Shown here piece by piece: positions 36,928 through 45,769 of a DNA stretch of 64,000 nucleotides. The stretch is from NCBI RefSeq assembly GCF_006496635.1, contig NZ_CP022958.1, positions 4,340,001 through 4,404,000 of the forward strand, in the 5' to 3' direction. A model generated the notes under the pieces. That model had not been told where the DNA came from, did not search any database, and saw nothing but the letters and a program-made list of their open reading frames with translations. A program made the position numbers and the translations under genes. The DNA is from Azoarcus sp. DD4 (GTDB lineage Bacteria; Pseudomonadota; Gammaproteobacteria; Burkholderiales; Rhodocyclaceae). Numbering within the stretch: the first letter of the stretch is position 1; each line of letters begins with the position of its first letter.

Positions 36928-38472
36928 TCAGAAACGCATGCCCAGATTGGCGGTGATCGAGTTCTCGGTGAAGTCGCTGCCTGCACTGCTACCGTCGGAG
37001 CGCTGGTAACGATAGTTCAAGCCACCGTAGGTGTTGGGCCCCAGCTGGGTAGTCAGGCCAACAAGCATGAAAAGGCGGCGGGTGTCGAGATTGGTGCCGC
37101 TGGCACCCTCGGATCGTTCGCGCGTAACCGAGAAATTCAGCGACGAGTAGCCGGACAGGCGATGGCTCAGAGCCACCGTCCCCGCGGTGGTAAGCACGCG
37201 ATCGGTGTTGGCGAAATCGTCGTCCGTCGCAAGACTCCCGCCCGAACCGACGCGGGTGCGGTCGGAACGCATCAGGGTGAAACTGAGCACATTGCGAACC
37301 CCGGTCAGCGAAAAACCTGCCTGCATCGACTTGTCGATGAATTGCGCGTTGGAACGCAAGGTTTGCCGCGCCGCGAACGGATCGAATCCCAATGCCACCA
37401 GGCAGCTCTGGTAGAACTGCTCCTGCTGGGCCGGATCGCTCGACACCAGCGCCGCGATCTGGGCACACAGCCGCTCCTGTTGTGTCAGCTGACGCGACTG
37501 CCCGAACGACTCCAGGCCAGACGAAAAGTCCTTGGAGAACTGCAGGTTCCAGCTGGAACGTGCCATCCGGTGATTAAAGCGGAAATCGTAACCGCGGCCG
37601 AAAATGCGCTCCTCGGTCGTCGCCTCGATGATGGTGCGTTCCGTCGGGTTCCAGTCGAATCCGCCGCCGTAGATGGTGCCACTTTCCTTGCGGCCATTGG
37701 CGTAGTCGTTCGACTCGCGCCCACCGATCGCACGCAGGCGGAACTGCGGCGTGACGTTGATGTAGAGCGTGGCGCGCCCAACTTCCTTATTGACGCTGTT
37801 ACTCCCGCCGCTGGTGGTGGAGCTGCCGTAATCCGAATCGCTACGCGAGTAATTCAGCCCCCATCCGAGCACCCGGAAGGCGGACGGGCTACCGGCCTGC
37901 GCAGTCCATTGGCTCAGACGCTGCTGACCGAGCGCGCTGCCGCCGCTATCGACCCAGCGCGACAGGTAGCCCAGCGAGCCCTCTGCGTCACCGTAGCGGA
38001 ACTGCATGCGCGGCGCTAGAGACCAAGTCCTGGTCTCGTCGTTCTCGTCGGTATTGAGCGTGTCGACCGAACTGCGCCCGGTAAAGGCTGAAAGGTTGTT
38101 GCGACTGATCGCCGCATCCATGTCGACGAACAGCAGGTTCTCCACCGCCTCCAGTTGCCCGCGCCCCTGCAGCGCCACGAAGGAGGTGTTGCGATCACTT
38201 TCGCTGGCGTAGGCGACATTGCGCAACTCCGCATTGAGGCGCCCGCTGAAGCGACCGCTCTCGCGCGAAATCGCAATACCCGGCGCAATCTCGGCAAACC
38301 AGTCCTGTCGCTTGTCCTGCGCACTCGCGCCGACGTTGTCCGTCCAGCTCAGACGAGTTTCCACCGACGGGGTCACGGTGACGGTCTGGGCAAGTGCGCT
38401 GCCCGCCCCACCCACCATGGAAAGCACCGCGACGCGCTTAAGCACCTGCAATGCCAGCTTGCCCTTCACCAC
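36928..38472 (-). CDS. PEP-CTERM/XrtA system outer-membrane beta-barrel protein (TIGR03016 type)
   Basis: This is a 514-residue protein with a signal peptide (KLALQVLKRVAVLSMVGG, cleavage near ALAQ). Amphipathic strands run throughout, and it has a C-terminal Phe (NLGMRF) typical of outer-membrane barrels. I chose the GTG at 38472, one base past the kinase stop. A second GTG follows immediately, and upstream ATGs would add an unlikely extension. It is thought to form the outer-membrane exit or a chain-modifying pore for the polymer. Confidence 0.9.
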   Translation of the reverse strand: MVKGKLALQVLKRVAVLSMVGGAGSALAQTVTVTPSVETRLSWTDNVGASAQDKRQDWFAEIAPGIAISRESGRFSGRLNAELRNVAYASESDRNTSFVALQGRGQLEAVENLLFVDMDAAISRNNLSAFTGRSSVDTLNTDENDETRTWSLAPRMQFRYGDAEGSLGYLSRWVDSGGSALGQQRLSQWTAQAGSPSAFRVLGWGLNYSRSDSDYGSSTTSGGSNSVNKEVGRATLYINVTPQFRLRAIGGRESNDYANGRKESGTIYGGGFDWNPTERTIIEATTEERIFGRGYDFRFNHRMARSSWNLQFSKDFSSGLESFGQSRQLTQQERLCAQIAALVSSDPAQQEQFYQSCLVALGFDPFAARQTLRSNAQFIDKSMQAGFSLTGVRNVLSFTLMRSDRTRVGSGGSLATDDDFANTDRVLTTAGTVALSHRLSGYSSLNFSVTRERSEGASGTNLDTRRLFMLVGLTTQLGPNTYGGLNYRYQRSDGSSAGSDFTENSITANLGMRF

Positions 38473-38473
38473 C

Positions 38474-39439
38474 TCAGGCGACTTCCGCACGCGTACTCGC
38501 CCCGTAGCCGTATCCATATCCACCATAGCCGTAATAGCCGCCGGCCCCCTCACCGCGCGACTTGTTGAGCACCATCAGCTTGATCGGGCAATTCTCGACC
38601 GTCGCCAGGGCTTGTCTCACCACGGCATGCGTCGTGCGTTCCGCTTCGACGACGACGACGATCTGCCCCATGTGGGTGGCCAGCACACGGGCTTCCGTCG
38701 TTACCAGCAGCGGCGGCGAATCAAACACCACGATGCGGTCCGCATAGCGATTGGCGATCTGCTCCAGCAGTCGATTCATCGTATCGGACGCCAGCAGTTC
38801 CGTTGCCCGCTGATGCGGCATGCCCGCCGGCAGGATGGAAAGCTTCTCGATGTTGGTTCTCAGCAGGACGTCGCCGAGGTCGGAAACCTCGCCCGACAGC
38901 ACGTCCATCAAGCCGCGCTCGGGCGGCAGTCCGAGCCGGTTCAGTACCGAGGGGCGCGAAACGTCCGCATCGACGAGCAGCACGGTGTAGTCCAGCTCCA
39001 TCGCCATGCTGATCGCCAGGTTGATGGCGGTGAAGGACTTGCCCTCACCCGGCATCGCGCTCGTCACCATGATCAGGCTGCCGTTATGCACGGCGGTCGC
39101 TCCACTTGCAGTGGCATTGCGCAGCAAGGGGCGCTTGATGACGCGAAACTCCTCGGCGATCGGCGAGCGCGGCTGATCCGGCGTCACCATACCCAAGGTC
39201 GCAAGGCGGCCCAGATCGATGGTGATTGCCCTCGAGACGTTGGGATTGGGCGCGGGCACCGGCTGCGCGCGCGGCACCGCCGACGACGATTCGGCCCCGG
39301 CCCCGACCTCCTCGCCAACGGTCAATGCCAGCACTGCCTCCGGCTTCGCCACTGCTACCGATGCGCGTTCCACCACGGGTTCGGCCGCGGCCTGCTTGAG
39401 TTGGTCCAGACGTTCAACCGCTTTTTCGATTAGGCTCAT
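38474..39439 (-). CDS. XrtA-associated tyrosine autokinase (BY-kinase)
   Basis: This 321-residue cytoplasmic BY-kinase has Walker A SAMPGEGKSFTAINLA, Walker A-prime VLLVDADVSRPSVLNRLG and Walker B VVFDSPPLL. It ends in a Tyr/Gly-rich tail (GGYYGYGGYGYGYG) that is the expected autophosphorylation cluster. It corresponds to the TIGR03018 family. The membrane activator is the Wzz-like protein encoded just upstream. Cycles of tail phosphorylation are known in relatives to control polymer length and export. Confidence 0.95.
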   Translation of the reverse strand: MSLIEKAVERLDQLKQAAAEPVVERASVAVAKPEAVLALTVGEEVGAGAESSSAVPRAQPVPAPNPNVSRAITIDLGRLATLGMVTPDQPRSPIAEEFRVIKRPLLRNATASGATAVHNGSLIMVTSAMPGEGKSFTAINLAISMAMELDYTVLLVDADVSRPSVLNRLGLPPERGLMDVLSGEVSDLGDVLLRTNIEKLSILPAGMPHQRATELLASDTMNRLLEQIANRYADRIVVFDSPPLLVTTEARVLATHMGQIVVVVEAERTTHAVVRQALATVENCPIKLMVLNKSRGEGAGGYYGYGGYGYGYGASTRAEVA

Positions 39440-39452
39440 CGTGCTCTTCCGG

Positions 39453-40997
39453 CTATCGCTGTATCAAATGAAGAACAAAGGTCGCCAGACCGATCGCCCC
39501 CACGAATGCCACGAGCCCGCCCGAAAAAGCCATCAGGCCACGCTTGCGCAGGCGCTGGCGTTCCGGCGTGGGCAACATCGAGACCGTGCCGAGCACCGGC
39601 AAACCGGTCACCTCGCGCAGAGCCCGGCCATCACTGAAGGCCGGACGCAACTGGCTGATCAGGAATGTCAGCGCGAACCCGGCCGCAAGCCCCGCCAGCC
39701 CTGCAAGCGGCATCAACAGGAGCCGGTTCGGCGCCGACGGTTTGACCGGCAGGCTGGGCGGATCAATCAGGCGGAACTCCGCAATGCCGGACTTCGCGTC
39801 CATCTCGACAGCGATGTTGGCCGATTCGCGGCGTGCCACCAGGCTGTCGTAGTTGCTCTTGTGAACGGCGTAATCGCGATTGAGCTGGGCGAGTTCGGCC
39901 TCCAGTTCGGGCAGCATCTTGGACGCAGCACGCGCCTGGTTAACACGAGACTCGTATTCACCGACCCGCGCCCGCAGCGAGGCAACCCGCGCCTGGGCCT
40001 CGGCCAGAGCGAGCTTCATCTGCTGGAAGACAGGGTTCGAGTTCAGGGCACCGAACTGCCCGGGCCCTGCCTTGCGACGCGCCTCGATCTCGTCCAACTT
40101 CTGCTGCTCGAGTTGCTCTATGACCCGCTTGGCACCAACCACATCGGGGTGCTGATCGGTGTAACGCTGCATCATGTCGTCGAGATTGCGCTTGAGGGCA
40201 TCGATGCGGCCGTCGATCTCGGGAATCGAAACAGCCGAGGGGCTGGGCGTCTGCGGCAGCAGCACCGGCTCCTCACCCACAAGCTGGCTCTGCAGCGCGT
40301 CGCGCGAATTCTCCGCCTCGCGCAGCTCGAGCCTGGCCTGTTCGAGCTGGCCTGACATCTGGGCGATCTGCGACACGTAGTCCTTTCCGCTGTCGCCCAT
40401 CAGCGCCATGTTCCTCAAGCGGAACTCCTTCATCCGGTTCTCCGCCTCGTTGAGCTTGCCCTCGTAGTTCTTGATCTGCTCCTCGATGAAGCGACGGGCC
40501 GAGTCGGAATCCTGGCGCTTGGTCCCCAGGCCGGACTCCACGAACAACGACACCAGCGACTGGACCACGCGCTGGGCGCGATCCGGCCGGGTGTCGGCGT
40601 AGGCCAGCGTGAACAGATTGTCGCGCCCCGTACCCCGGATCTGCAGACCTGCCGTGAGTTCGGCGATCAGGGCCTCGCGCTCGACATTGCCGCGGACACC
40701 GAGATCGAGATCAGCCATGGTGATCAGCTTCTCGACGTTCGGACGGTTGATCAAGGTCCGGCTGAGGATCGCGATCTGCTGGTCCACGTTCGGCTGCACC
40801 GCGAGACCCGACATCAGTGGCCGCAAGATGGACTGAGTGTCTACGAATACGCGCGCACTCGACTCGTACTTGTCGGGCATCAGGTAGATCGCGATGCAAC
40901 CGCTGACACCGACTATCCAGGCAAGCGCCAGACCCCACCAGCGGAAACGCCACATACCCCGCAGGTAGCCGACCAGCTGTATTACAAGTTCTTCCAT
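39453..40997 (-). CDS. XrtA system polysaccharide chain-length determinant (Wzz-like)
   Basis: This 514-residue co-polymerase protein has a first membrane helix around 17-37 and a second near the C terminus (about 487-510). A long periplasmic coiled coil lies between (about 150-400, rich in Glu, Gln and Arg). The segment PSLPVKPSAPNRLLLMPLAG before the second helix is the usual proline-rich Wzz motif. It corresponds to TIGR03007. It works with the BY-kinase encoded immediately downstream. Confidence 0.95.
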   Translation of the reverse strand: MEELVIQLVGYLRGMWRFRWWGLALAWIVGVSGCIAIYLMPDKYESSARVFVDTQSILRPLMSGLAVQPNVDQQIAILSRTLINRPNVEKLITMADLDLGVRGNVEREALIAELTAGLQIRGTGRDNLFTLAYADTRPDRAQRVVQSLVSLFVESGLGTKRQDSDSARRFIEEQIKNYEGKLNEAENRMKEFRLRNMALMGDSGKDYVSQIAQMSGQLEQARLELREAENSRDALQSQLVGEEPVLLPQTPSPSAVSIPEIDGRIDALKRNLDDMMQRYTDQHPDVVGAKRVIEQLEQQKLDEIEARRKAGPGQFGALNSNPVFQQMKLALAEAQARVASLRARVGEYESRVNQARAASKMLPELEAELAQLNRDYAVHKSNYDSLVARRESANIAVEMDAKSGIAEFRLIDPPSLPVKPSAPNRLLLMPLAGLAGLAAGFALTFLISQLRPAFSDGRALREVTGLPVLGTVSMLPTPERQRLRKRGLMAFSGGLVAFVGAIGLATFVLHLIQR

Positions 40998-41071
40998 GTT
41001 TCAGTCCTGGAGACGCCCCTCGGCCTGCACCCCATCGATGCGAAGAAACGCCCCGCCCCGAGAAAAGATGC

Positions 41072-41701
41072 TCAGAACCAGCTCTGCGGGATGATCAGCA
41101 CGTCACCCGGCCGCATTTCGACGTTGGCCGAGACGTCGCCGCGCTTGACGAGATCCTTGATGCGCACACTGTACTGCTTGTTGCCTTCGCTGGTACGCAG
41201 GATCGTCGCGGCATTGCCATCGGCGAACTCGGTCATGCCGCCGACCGCGATCATCACGTCGAGCAGAGTCATTTTCTGCTTGTAGGCCAGCACCTGTGGC
41301 GTGCCGGCTTCACCGACGACGCGGATCTGCTCACTGTAAGGCCCGACGAATTGCGTGACGATGACGGTCACCACCGGCTCGCGGATGAACTTGGCGAGCT
41401 CCTTCTCGATGTCGCGTGCGAGCGTCGTCGCATCCTTGCCGAGTGCGGGCAGATCCTCGACCAGCGGCGTCGTGATCTTGCCGTCCGGACGAACCGGCAC
41501 CGACATCGACAGCTCCGGGTTCCGCCACACCACGATATTGACGGCGTCGCCCGGCCCGATGACGTAGTTGTATTCCGAATCCGCGGCAGCCATCGGCGCC
41601 GGCGGGAAGGATGAGGCGCAGCCAGCCAGGCCACCGATCAAACACGCCAGCAGTCCCGCACGCCGGACACCGGCCCAAACAGTCGAAACTTTGTTGCTCA
41701 T
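41072..41701 (-). CDS. Exopolysaccharide export lipoprotein (Wza/EpsD-like)
   Basis: This 209-residue protein starts MSNKVSTVWAGVRRAG; an upstream GTG-type start would add 11 residues. It has a lipoprotein signal with lipobox GLAGC. A polysaccharide export domain follows (YNYVIGPGDAVNIVVWRNPE) and an SLBB-type region (VVGEAGTPQVLAYKQKMTLL). It ends RPGDVLIIPQSWF. It forms the outer-membrane export channel with the Wzz/BY-kinase complex. It is the first gene of the long leftward operon. Confidence 0.95.
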   Translation of the reverse strand: MSNKVSTVWAGVRRAGLLACLIGGLAGCASSFPPAPMAAADSEYNYVIGPGDAVNIVVWRNPELSMSVPVRPDGKITTPLVEDLPALGKDATTLARDIEKELAKFIREPVVTVIVTQFVGPYSEQIRVVGEAGTPQVLAYKQKMTLLDVMIAVGGMTEFADGNAATILRTSEGNKQYSVRIKDLVKRGDVSANVEMRPGDVLIIPQSWF

Positions 41702-41766
41702 GGTCGAAGACACCCCTGTTCTGATCGACGGCAATAATACGCCTTCAGCGTAATTTTCATGCTACG

Positions 41767-41795
41767 AAGATACGCGGGACAGGCGGTAGGAACAA
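41767..41795 (-). promoter_or_regulatory. Candidate sigma70 promoter of the EPS core operon
   Basis: On the minus strand TTGTTC (41795-41790) is followed after 17 bases by TATCTT (41772-41767), about 65 bases before the export lipoprotein start. It is the best -35/-10 pair I could see in the 247-base divergent gap. No sigma54 -24/-12 pair was found there. Confidence 0.35.
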
Positions 41796-41948
41796 ATACA
41801 CAATCTCTTACAGCCAGATCGACCGCCACTGCCTTACATTCGTCTTCGCATTGGCCGCAACATCGCCTCCCGACAGGTCGGCATGACAGACCCGACCCCA
41901 GGCGATGGTTCTGGTGTCCCCTGAATAACAACAAGGACGGCTTTCGGG

Positions 41949-42689
41949 ATGACATTCGATGCAGCCTTCGACCAGGGCGCCAACCGCCAGGACTGCGCAT
42001 CCTGGAACGAGCCCTGCCATGCCCCACTGCAGCTGAATCCGGACTTCGCGCTCATTCGCGACGGCTACCATATCCGTATCGCCGACGGTATCGATGCGCT
42101 CGAGCGCAGGATTCCGCAGCTGATCGAGCGAATGTATTCGTCGCGCGGGCTGCGCACCTACCACGCCGAACTCGTTCGATGCGCCACCAGGACCACCATC
42201 GCCGCGTGCCGGGGCGACCATCTCGTTGCAACGCTTACGCTCGGTCTCGACTCAGCCGACGGGTTGATGGCGGACACTCTCTATCGTGACGAAATCGACG
42301 CCTTCAGGCTCGCAGGCGGTCGCGTTTGCGAGGTTACCCGGCTGGCGATGGATCCCGAACACAGCTCGCCCGAAGTCATGGCGGCGATGTTCCAACTGGT
42401 CTATGTGCTCGCACGCATGGTTCATCGCATGACAGACCTGTTCATCGAGGTCCATCCGCGGCACGCGGGATTTTACCGGCGCATGCTCGGTTACACGGTC
42501 GCCGGCCCCGAACGCATCTGCCCACGCGTCGGCGCGCCCGCAGTACTGATGCATATGTCGCAACAGGAAGTCGATGAATTGATAGCGCTACATGCCGGCC
42601 AGCCCGACAGCACCGCGCGCAGCCTTTATCGGCTTTTCGCGCCGCCGGCCGCCCTTATCGCGCTGCAGCACAGTCTTATCGGCGCCTGA
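41949..42689 (+). CDS. FeeM-like N-acyl amino acid synthase domain protein
   Basis: This 246-residue GNAT-fold protein resembles N-acyl amino acid synthases. Visible pieces are YHIRIADGIDALERRIPQLI, TYHAELVRCATRTTIAAC, then HLVATLTLGLDSADGLMADT. VCEVTRLAMDPEHSSPEVMA and LFIEVHPRHAGFYRRMLGY form the acyl-donor pocket region. Relatives join long-chain fatty acids from acyl-ACP to amino acids. It is transcribed away from the EPS operon from a 247-base shared upstream region. A role in making signalling or surface lipids is possible and not shown. Confidence 0.85.
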   Translation: MTFDAAFDQGANRQDCASWNEPCHAPLQLNPDFALIRDGYHIRIADGIDALERRIPQLIERMYSSRGLRTYHAELVRCATRTTIAACRGDHLVATLTLGLDSADGLMADTLYRDEIDAFRLAGGRVCEVTRLAMDPEHSSPEVMAAMFQLVYVLARMVHRMTDLFIEVHPRHAGFYRRMLGYTVAGPERICPRVGAPAVLMHMSQQEVDELIALHAGQPDSTARSLYRLFAPPAALIALQHSLIGA

Positions 42690-42814
42690 CGCAGCGCCAG
42701 GCAAAGCTGACCGGCGCCTCACCAACAGCACTCACGCCCCGCGATACGGCCTCGCCCTGAGCCAGCCACACGCAGGCTGCCCCAGCCCGGCCGGCGAACG
42801 CAACCAGTAAATCT

Positions 42815-42839
42815 TTTGTCATTTTCAGTAAATGACAAA
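42815..42839. promoter_or_regulatory. Perfect 10-5-10 inverted repeat upstream of the beta-CASP gene
   Basis: TTTGTCATTT, a five-base centre TCAGT and AAATGACAAA form a perfect palindrome that ends 12 bases before the ATG at 42852. No usual ribosome-binding site is visible between them. An operator for a dimeric repressor is the simplest reading; a hairpin blocking translation is the alternative. Confidence 0.6.
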
Positions 42840-42851
42840 TAGAATTTCGCC

Positions 42852-44258
42852 ATGCGCTCACAGATCATTCACCACGGCGGCCACACAGGCGTCACCGGCT
42901 CCTGCCATCAGCTCCTCTTCGACGATGGCGACAGCCTCCTCATTGATTGCGGCCTTTTCCAGGGCGCCGAAACGGCAGCAGACGGCCGGCGCGGGGATGA
43001 CGCGCTCGAGATCCGCTTTGCGGTGGGCCGTATCCGCGCCCTGGTGCTCACCCACGTGCATATCGACCACGTCGGCCGCATCCCCTGGCTACTCGCGGCA
43101 GGCTTCAAGGGCCCCATAATCTGCAGCGAACCATCGGCACGCCTGCTACCTACAGTGCTGGCGGACGCGTTCGAGCTCGGCGTCACGCGCGACACCCGCC
43201 TGATCGAACGCTACCTGCAGATGGTCGAGGCCCGTTTGCAGCCGCTACCCTACCGGACCTGGCTTACAGTCAGCGGCCGTGGCAACACCACATGCCGGAT
43301 CCGCCTTCAACGCGCCGGGCACATCCTCGGCTCAGCCTATGTCGAGTGCGATGTGCGCAGCCCGGGCGGCACGCCGGAACGCATTCTGTTCTCGGGCGAT
43401 CTGGGCGCGCCGCACGCACCGCTGCTGCCGGCTCCCCGCCCGCCGTGGGCAGCGGATGTGGTGGTACTAGAAAGCACCTACGGCGACCGCAGCCATGAAA
43501 ACCGTCGCGATCGGCGACTGCGCCTGCAGAACATCGTCGAACACGCATTGCAGAACGGCGGGACGGTGATCATTCCCGCCTTCAGCATCGGCCGGACGCA
43601 GGAACTGCTGTATGAATTCGAGGACATCCTGCACCGCGAAGCCCGCAAGCGCAGCTCCAACGCGGCAAAGTGGGCCCGGCTGCCGATCTACCTGGACTCC
43701 CCGCTTGCCAGCCGCTTTACCGCCTTGTATCGGGATCTGCAGCCGTGGTGGGATGCAGAAGCACTTGCTCGGGTTCGTGCCGGTCGCCGACCGCTCGATT
43801 TCCCGCAACTCGTGGCCATCGACGACCATGACGCCCACCTCGCCAACGTGCGCCGTCTTGCGCGCAGCGGCGAGCCCGCCATCGTGATTGCGGCCAGCGG
43901 CATGTGCGCCGGCGGACGCGTGGTGAACTACCTGAAGGCGATGCTGCACGATGCACGCCATGACGTGCTCTTCGTCGGTTACCAGGCACGCGGCACGCCC
44001 GGTCACGCCATCCAGAGCTTCGGCCCGCGCGGCGGCTACGTCGACCTCGACGGCGAACACATCACCATCCGCGCCGGCATCCACACGCTGGCAGGCTACT
44101 CGGCCCACGCCGACCAGAACGATCTGGTCCGCTTCATAACACGCATGCGCCACCTGCCGGCGGAAGTCCGCCTGGTGCATGGCGAGGAAGCCGCCCGGGT
44201 GGCCTTGGCGGAAAAGCTCACGACGGCGACCAAGGGTCGAACGGCCGTAAGACTTTAA
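42852..44258 (+). CDS. Beta-CASP metallo-hydrolase with RNA specificity domain
   Basis: This 468-residue metallo-beta-lactamase-fold nuclease has the zinc motif LTHVHIDHVGR (His68, His70, Asp72, His73). Motif 1 is FDDGDSLLIDCGLFQG, and later motifs are RILFSGDLGAP and VVLESTYGDRSHENR. It also has the beta-CASP block (VIIPAFSIGRTQELLYEFE) and the RNA-specificity end (TLAGYSAHADQNDLVRFI). Family members process or degrade RNA. It stands alone between the FeeM-like gene and a terminator. Confidence 0.93.
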   Translation: MRSQIIHHGGHTGVTGSCHQLLFDDGDSLLIDCGLFQGAETAADGRRGDDALEIRFAVGRIRALVLTHVHIDHVGRIPWLLAAGFKGPIICSEPSARLLPTVLADAFELGVTRDTRLIERYLQMVEARLQPLPYRTWLTVSGRGNTTCRIRLQRAGHILGSAYVECDVRSPGGTPERILFSGDLGAPHAPLLPAPRPPWAADVVVLESTYGDRSHENRRDRRLRLQNIVEHALQNGGTVIIPAFSIGRTQELLYEFEDILHREARKRSSNAAKWARLPIYLDSPLASRFTALYRDLQPWWDAEALARVRAGRRPLDFPQLVAIDDHDAHLANVRRLARSGEPAIVIAASGMCAGGRVVNYLKAMLHDARHDVLFVGYQARGTPGHAIQSFGPRGGYVDLDGEHITIRAGIHTLAGYSAHADQNDLVRFITRMRHLPAEVRLVHGEEAARVALAEKLTTATKGRTAVRL

Positions 44259-44331
44259 GGCCGCAAGCGTCGCCCGGCCTCAGGCAGCGCGACGCATCAA
44301 CTCAGCCGGCGGTGAGCCGGCGGTAAACGAA

Positions 44332-44357
44332 AAAACGGGCGCCGAAGCGCCCGTTTT
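44332..44357. terminator. Bidirectional intrinsic terminator (beta-CASP gene and porin 1)
   Basis: An 11-base stem AAAACGGGCGC / GCGCCCGTTTT closes on a four-base loop. On the porin strand the loop is TTCG closed by C-G, a very stable tetraloop. The A and T runs on both sides allow use in both directions between the convergent genes ending at 44258 and 44382. Confidence 0.9.
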
Positions 44358-44381
44358 GACCAATCTCGCGTTTAGGCGAAA

Positions 44382-45476
44382 TTAGAAGGAGTGGCGGATA
44401 CCCAGGTTGAAACCACGCTGGTAGTTGCCGGAAGCGATGTTGCCAGTGGTGGCGTTGCCGGTCGAAGCAGCGTAGAAGCCGTCGTCAGCCGCACCCTTGT
44501 TGTTGATGTCGGAGTAGGCGGTGTAGACAGCCGTGCGCTTCGACAGGGCGTGCTCGTAGCCGAGACCCCACTGGCTGACGCGGGCGTCGTCGCCACCGTC
44601 GATTTCGCTCTTACGACGAACGAAGGAAGCCTGGACCTTGCCAGCAGCGCCAACCGGCACAGCGGCGGTCACGGCCCACTGCTTGTGCTTCACGACGTCT
44701 TCGACGTCGGTGATGCCATACACAGCACCCAGCTTGACCACGCCGAAGTCGTAGGTACCGCCGAGGTCCCAAGCCTTGGTGACGCTGTCGGTGGTCAGGG
44801 AGGTGGCGTTGCCACGGATCTGGTGCACGTTCAGAGCAACGTAGACCGGGCCGTTCTTGTAGGTCGGAGCGATCGCCCAGGCGCGAGCGTCGCCAGCGGC
44901 AAGGCCACCGGTGCCACGGTCGTTCTCAACAGTTTCATCACCAGCAGCATTGTTGGTGTAGGCGGCCACGACGTTGAAACCACCGAAGCTCGGCGAAACG
45001 TAGGCAACCAGGTTATCCAGGCGGGCCGGGCTGATGTAGACGTTGCTGATGGCAGCAACGGTACCCTTGCCGAAGCCGAACGGGTCGATGTTGCCGGCCA
45101 GCATGGCGTGCGCCGGGGTGTACTGACGGCCGAGGGCCACGGTACCGAAGTTGCCCGACAGCGCCAGGTAGGACTGGCGAGCACCGGCGCCGCCCCACAG
45201 GCCGTTCGAACCGCTGGTGTCGCCAACGATACCGGTTTCATACACGAAGGAAGCCTTCAGGCCGTTGCCCAGATCTTCCGTGCCCTTGAAACCGAGGCGG
45301 TTGCCAGCGGAGTTGCCGGAATCCAGCGCGCTGCGGGAATCGACACCGCTGGTGCGGCTGTCGCCGGTCCACTGGTAGCCGAAGTCGACCACACCGTAGA
45401 TCGTCACGTTCGACTGAGCGAAAGCCGGTGCGGACATCAGGCCAGCAACAGCCAGCGCGATCAGTTTCTTTTGCAT
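44382..45476 (-). CDS. Gram-negative porin 1
   Basis: This is a 364-residue outer-membrane porin of the betaproteobacterial general type. The signal peptide is MQKKLIALAVAGLMSAPAFA. The mature start SNVTIYGVVDFGYQWTGDS and the block GNRLGFKGTEDLGNGLKASF are typical, and the chain ends in Phe (GIRHSF). A GAGGAGA lies just before the ATG. It is closely similar to porin 2 over its whole length, so the two are tandem duplicates. Small-solute uptake is the expected role. Confidence 0.95.
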   Translation of the reverse strand: MQKKLIALAVAGLMSAPAFAQSNVTIYGVVDFGYQWTGDSRTSGVDSRSALDSGNSAGNRLGFKGTEDLGNGLKASFVYETGIVGDTSGSNGLWGGAGARQSYLALSGNFGTVALGRQYTPAHAMLAGNIDPFGFGKGTVAAISNVYISPARLDNLVAYVSPSFGGFNVVAAYTNNAAGDETVENDRGTGGLAAGDARAWAIAPTYKNGPVYVALNVHQIRGNATSLTTDSVTKAWDLGGTYDFGVVKLGAVYGITDVEDVVKHKQWAVTAAVPVGAAGKVQASFVRRKSEIDGGDDARVSQWGLGYEHALSKRTAVYTAYSDINNKGAADDGFYAASTGNATTGNIASGNYQRGFNLGIRHSF

Positions 45477-45607
45477 GTATTTCTCCTCAATTTGAAGTTG
45501 AGACCGTCACCTTGGCGCCGGCCCGACTTACCTCTCGCACGAGAAGTTGCGGCGATTGTGCAAACCGGCAGCATCACGACGCAAGCATCCCGTGTGAAAA
45601 GAGACGC

Positions 45608-45639
45608 TTTCGGACGAATCCTGTTGCATGGGTGCAACA
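45608..45639 (-). promoter_or_regulatory. Conserved upstream block of porin 1 with inverted repeat
   Basis: The plus strand carries TGTTGCA, TGGG and TGCAACA at 45622-45639, a perfect 7-4-7 inverted repeat. Read on the porin strand it continues as ATGCAACAG, four bases, CG, one base, CCGAAA. The same block precedes porin 2 at almost the same distance. It is a likely shared regulator site or promoter element. Confidence 0.55.
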
Positions 45640-45712
45640 ATCATGTGCCGGGTTGGGCGGAGCGAGACCCGCCATGGGACGCAAGCGCAGATACCGCGAC
45701 GCGCATGCATGG

Positions 45713-45740
45713 AAAAACGGGTGCCGAAGCACCCGTTTTT
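45713..45740. terminator. Intrinsic terminator of porin 2
   Basis: A 12-base stem AAAAACGGGTGC / GCACCCGTTTTT closes on the same four-base loop as the porin 1 terminator. Relative to that terminator, one C-G stem pair has become T-A on both sides, a compensatory change. It lies 30 bases past the porin 2 stop. Confidence 0.9.
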
Positions 45741-45769
45741 CGTACCGCCCGTTTCGTGATCAGGCGCAA

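Noticed and set aside
32758..38019. Two open frames of 700 and 726 codons on the plus strand
   Set aside because: Both lie opposite well-supported exosortase core genes and show shadow composition only.
41702..41948. Sigma54 promoter for the EPS operon, as described for some exosortase loci
   Set aside because: No TGGCAC-N5-TTGC-like pair with the conserved GG and GC was seen on either strand.
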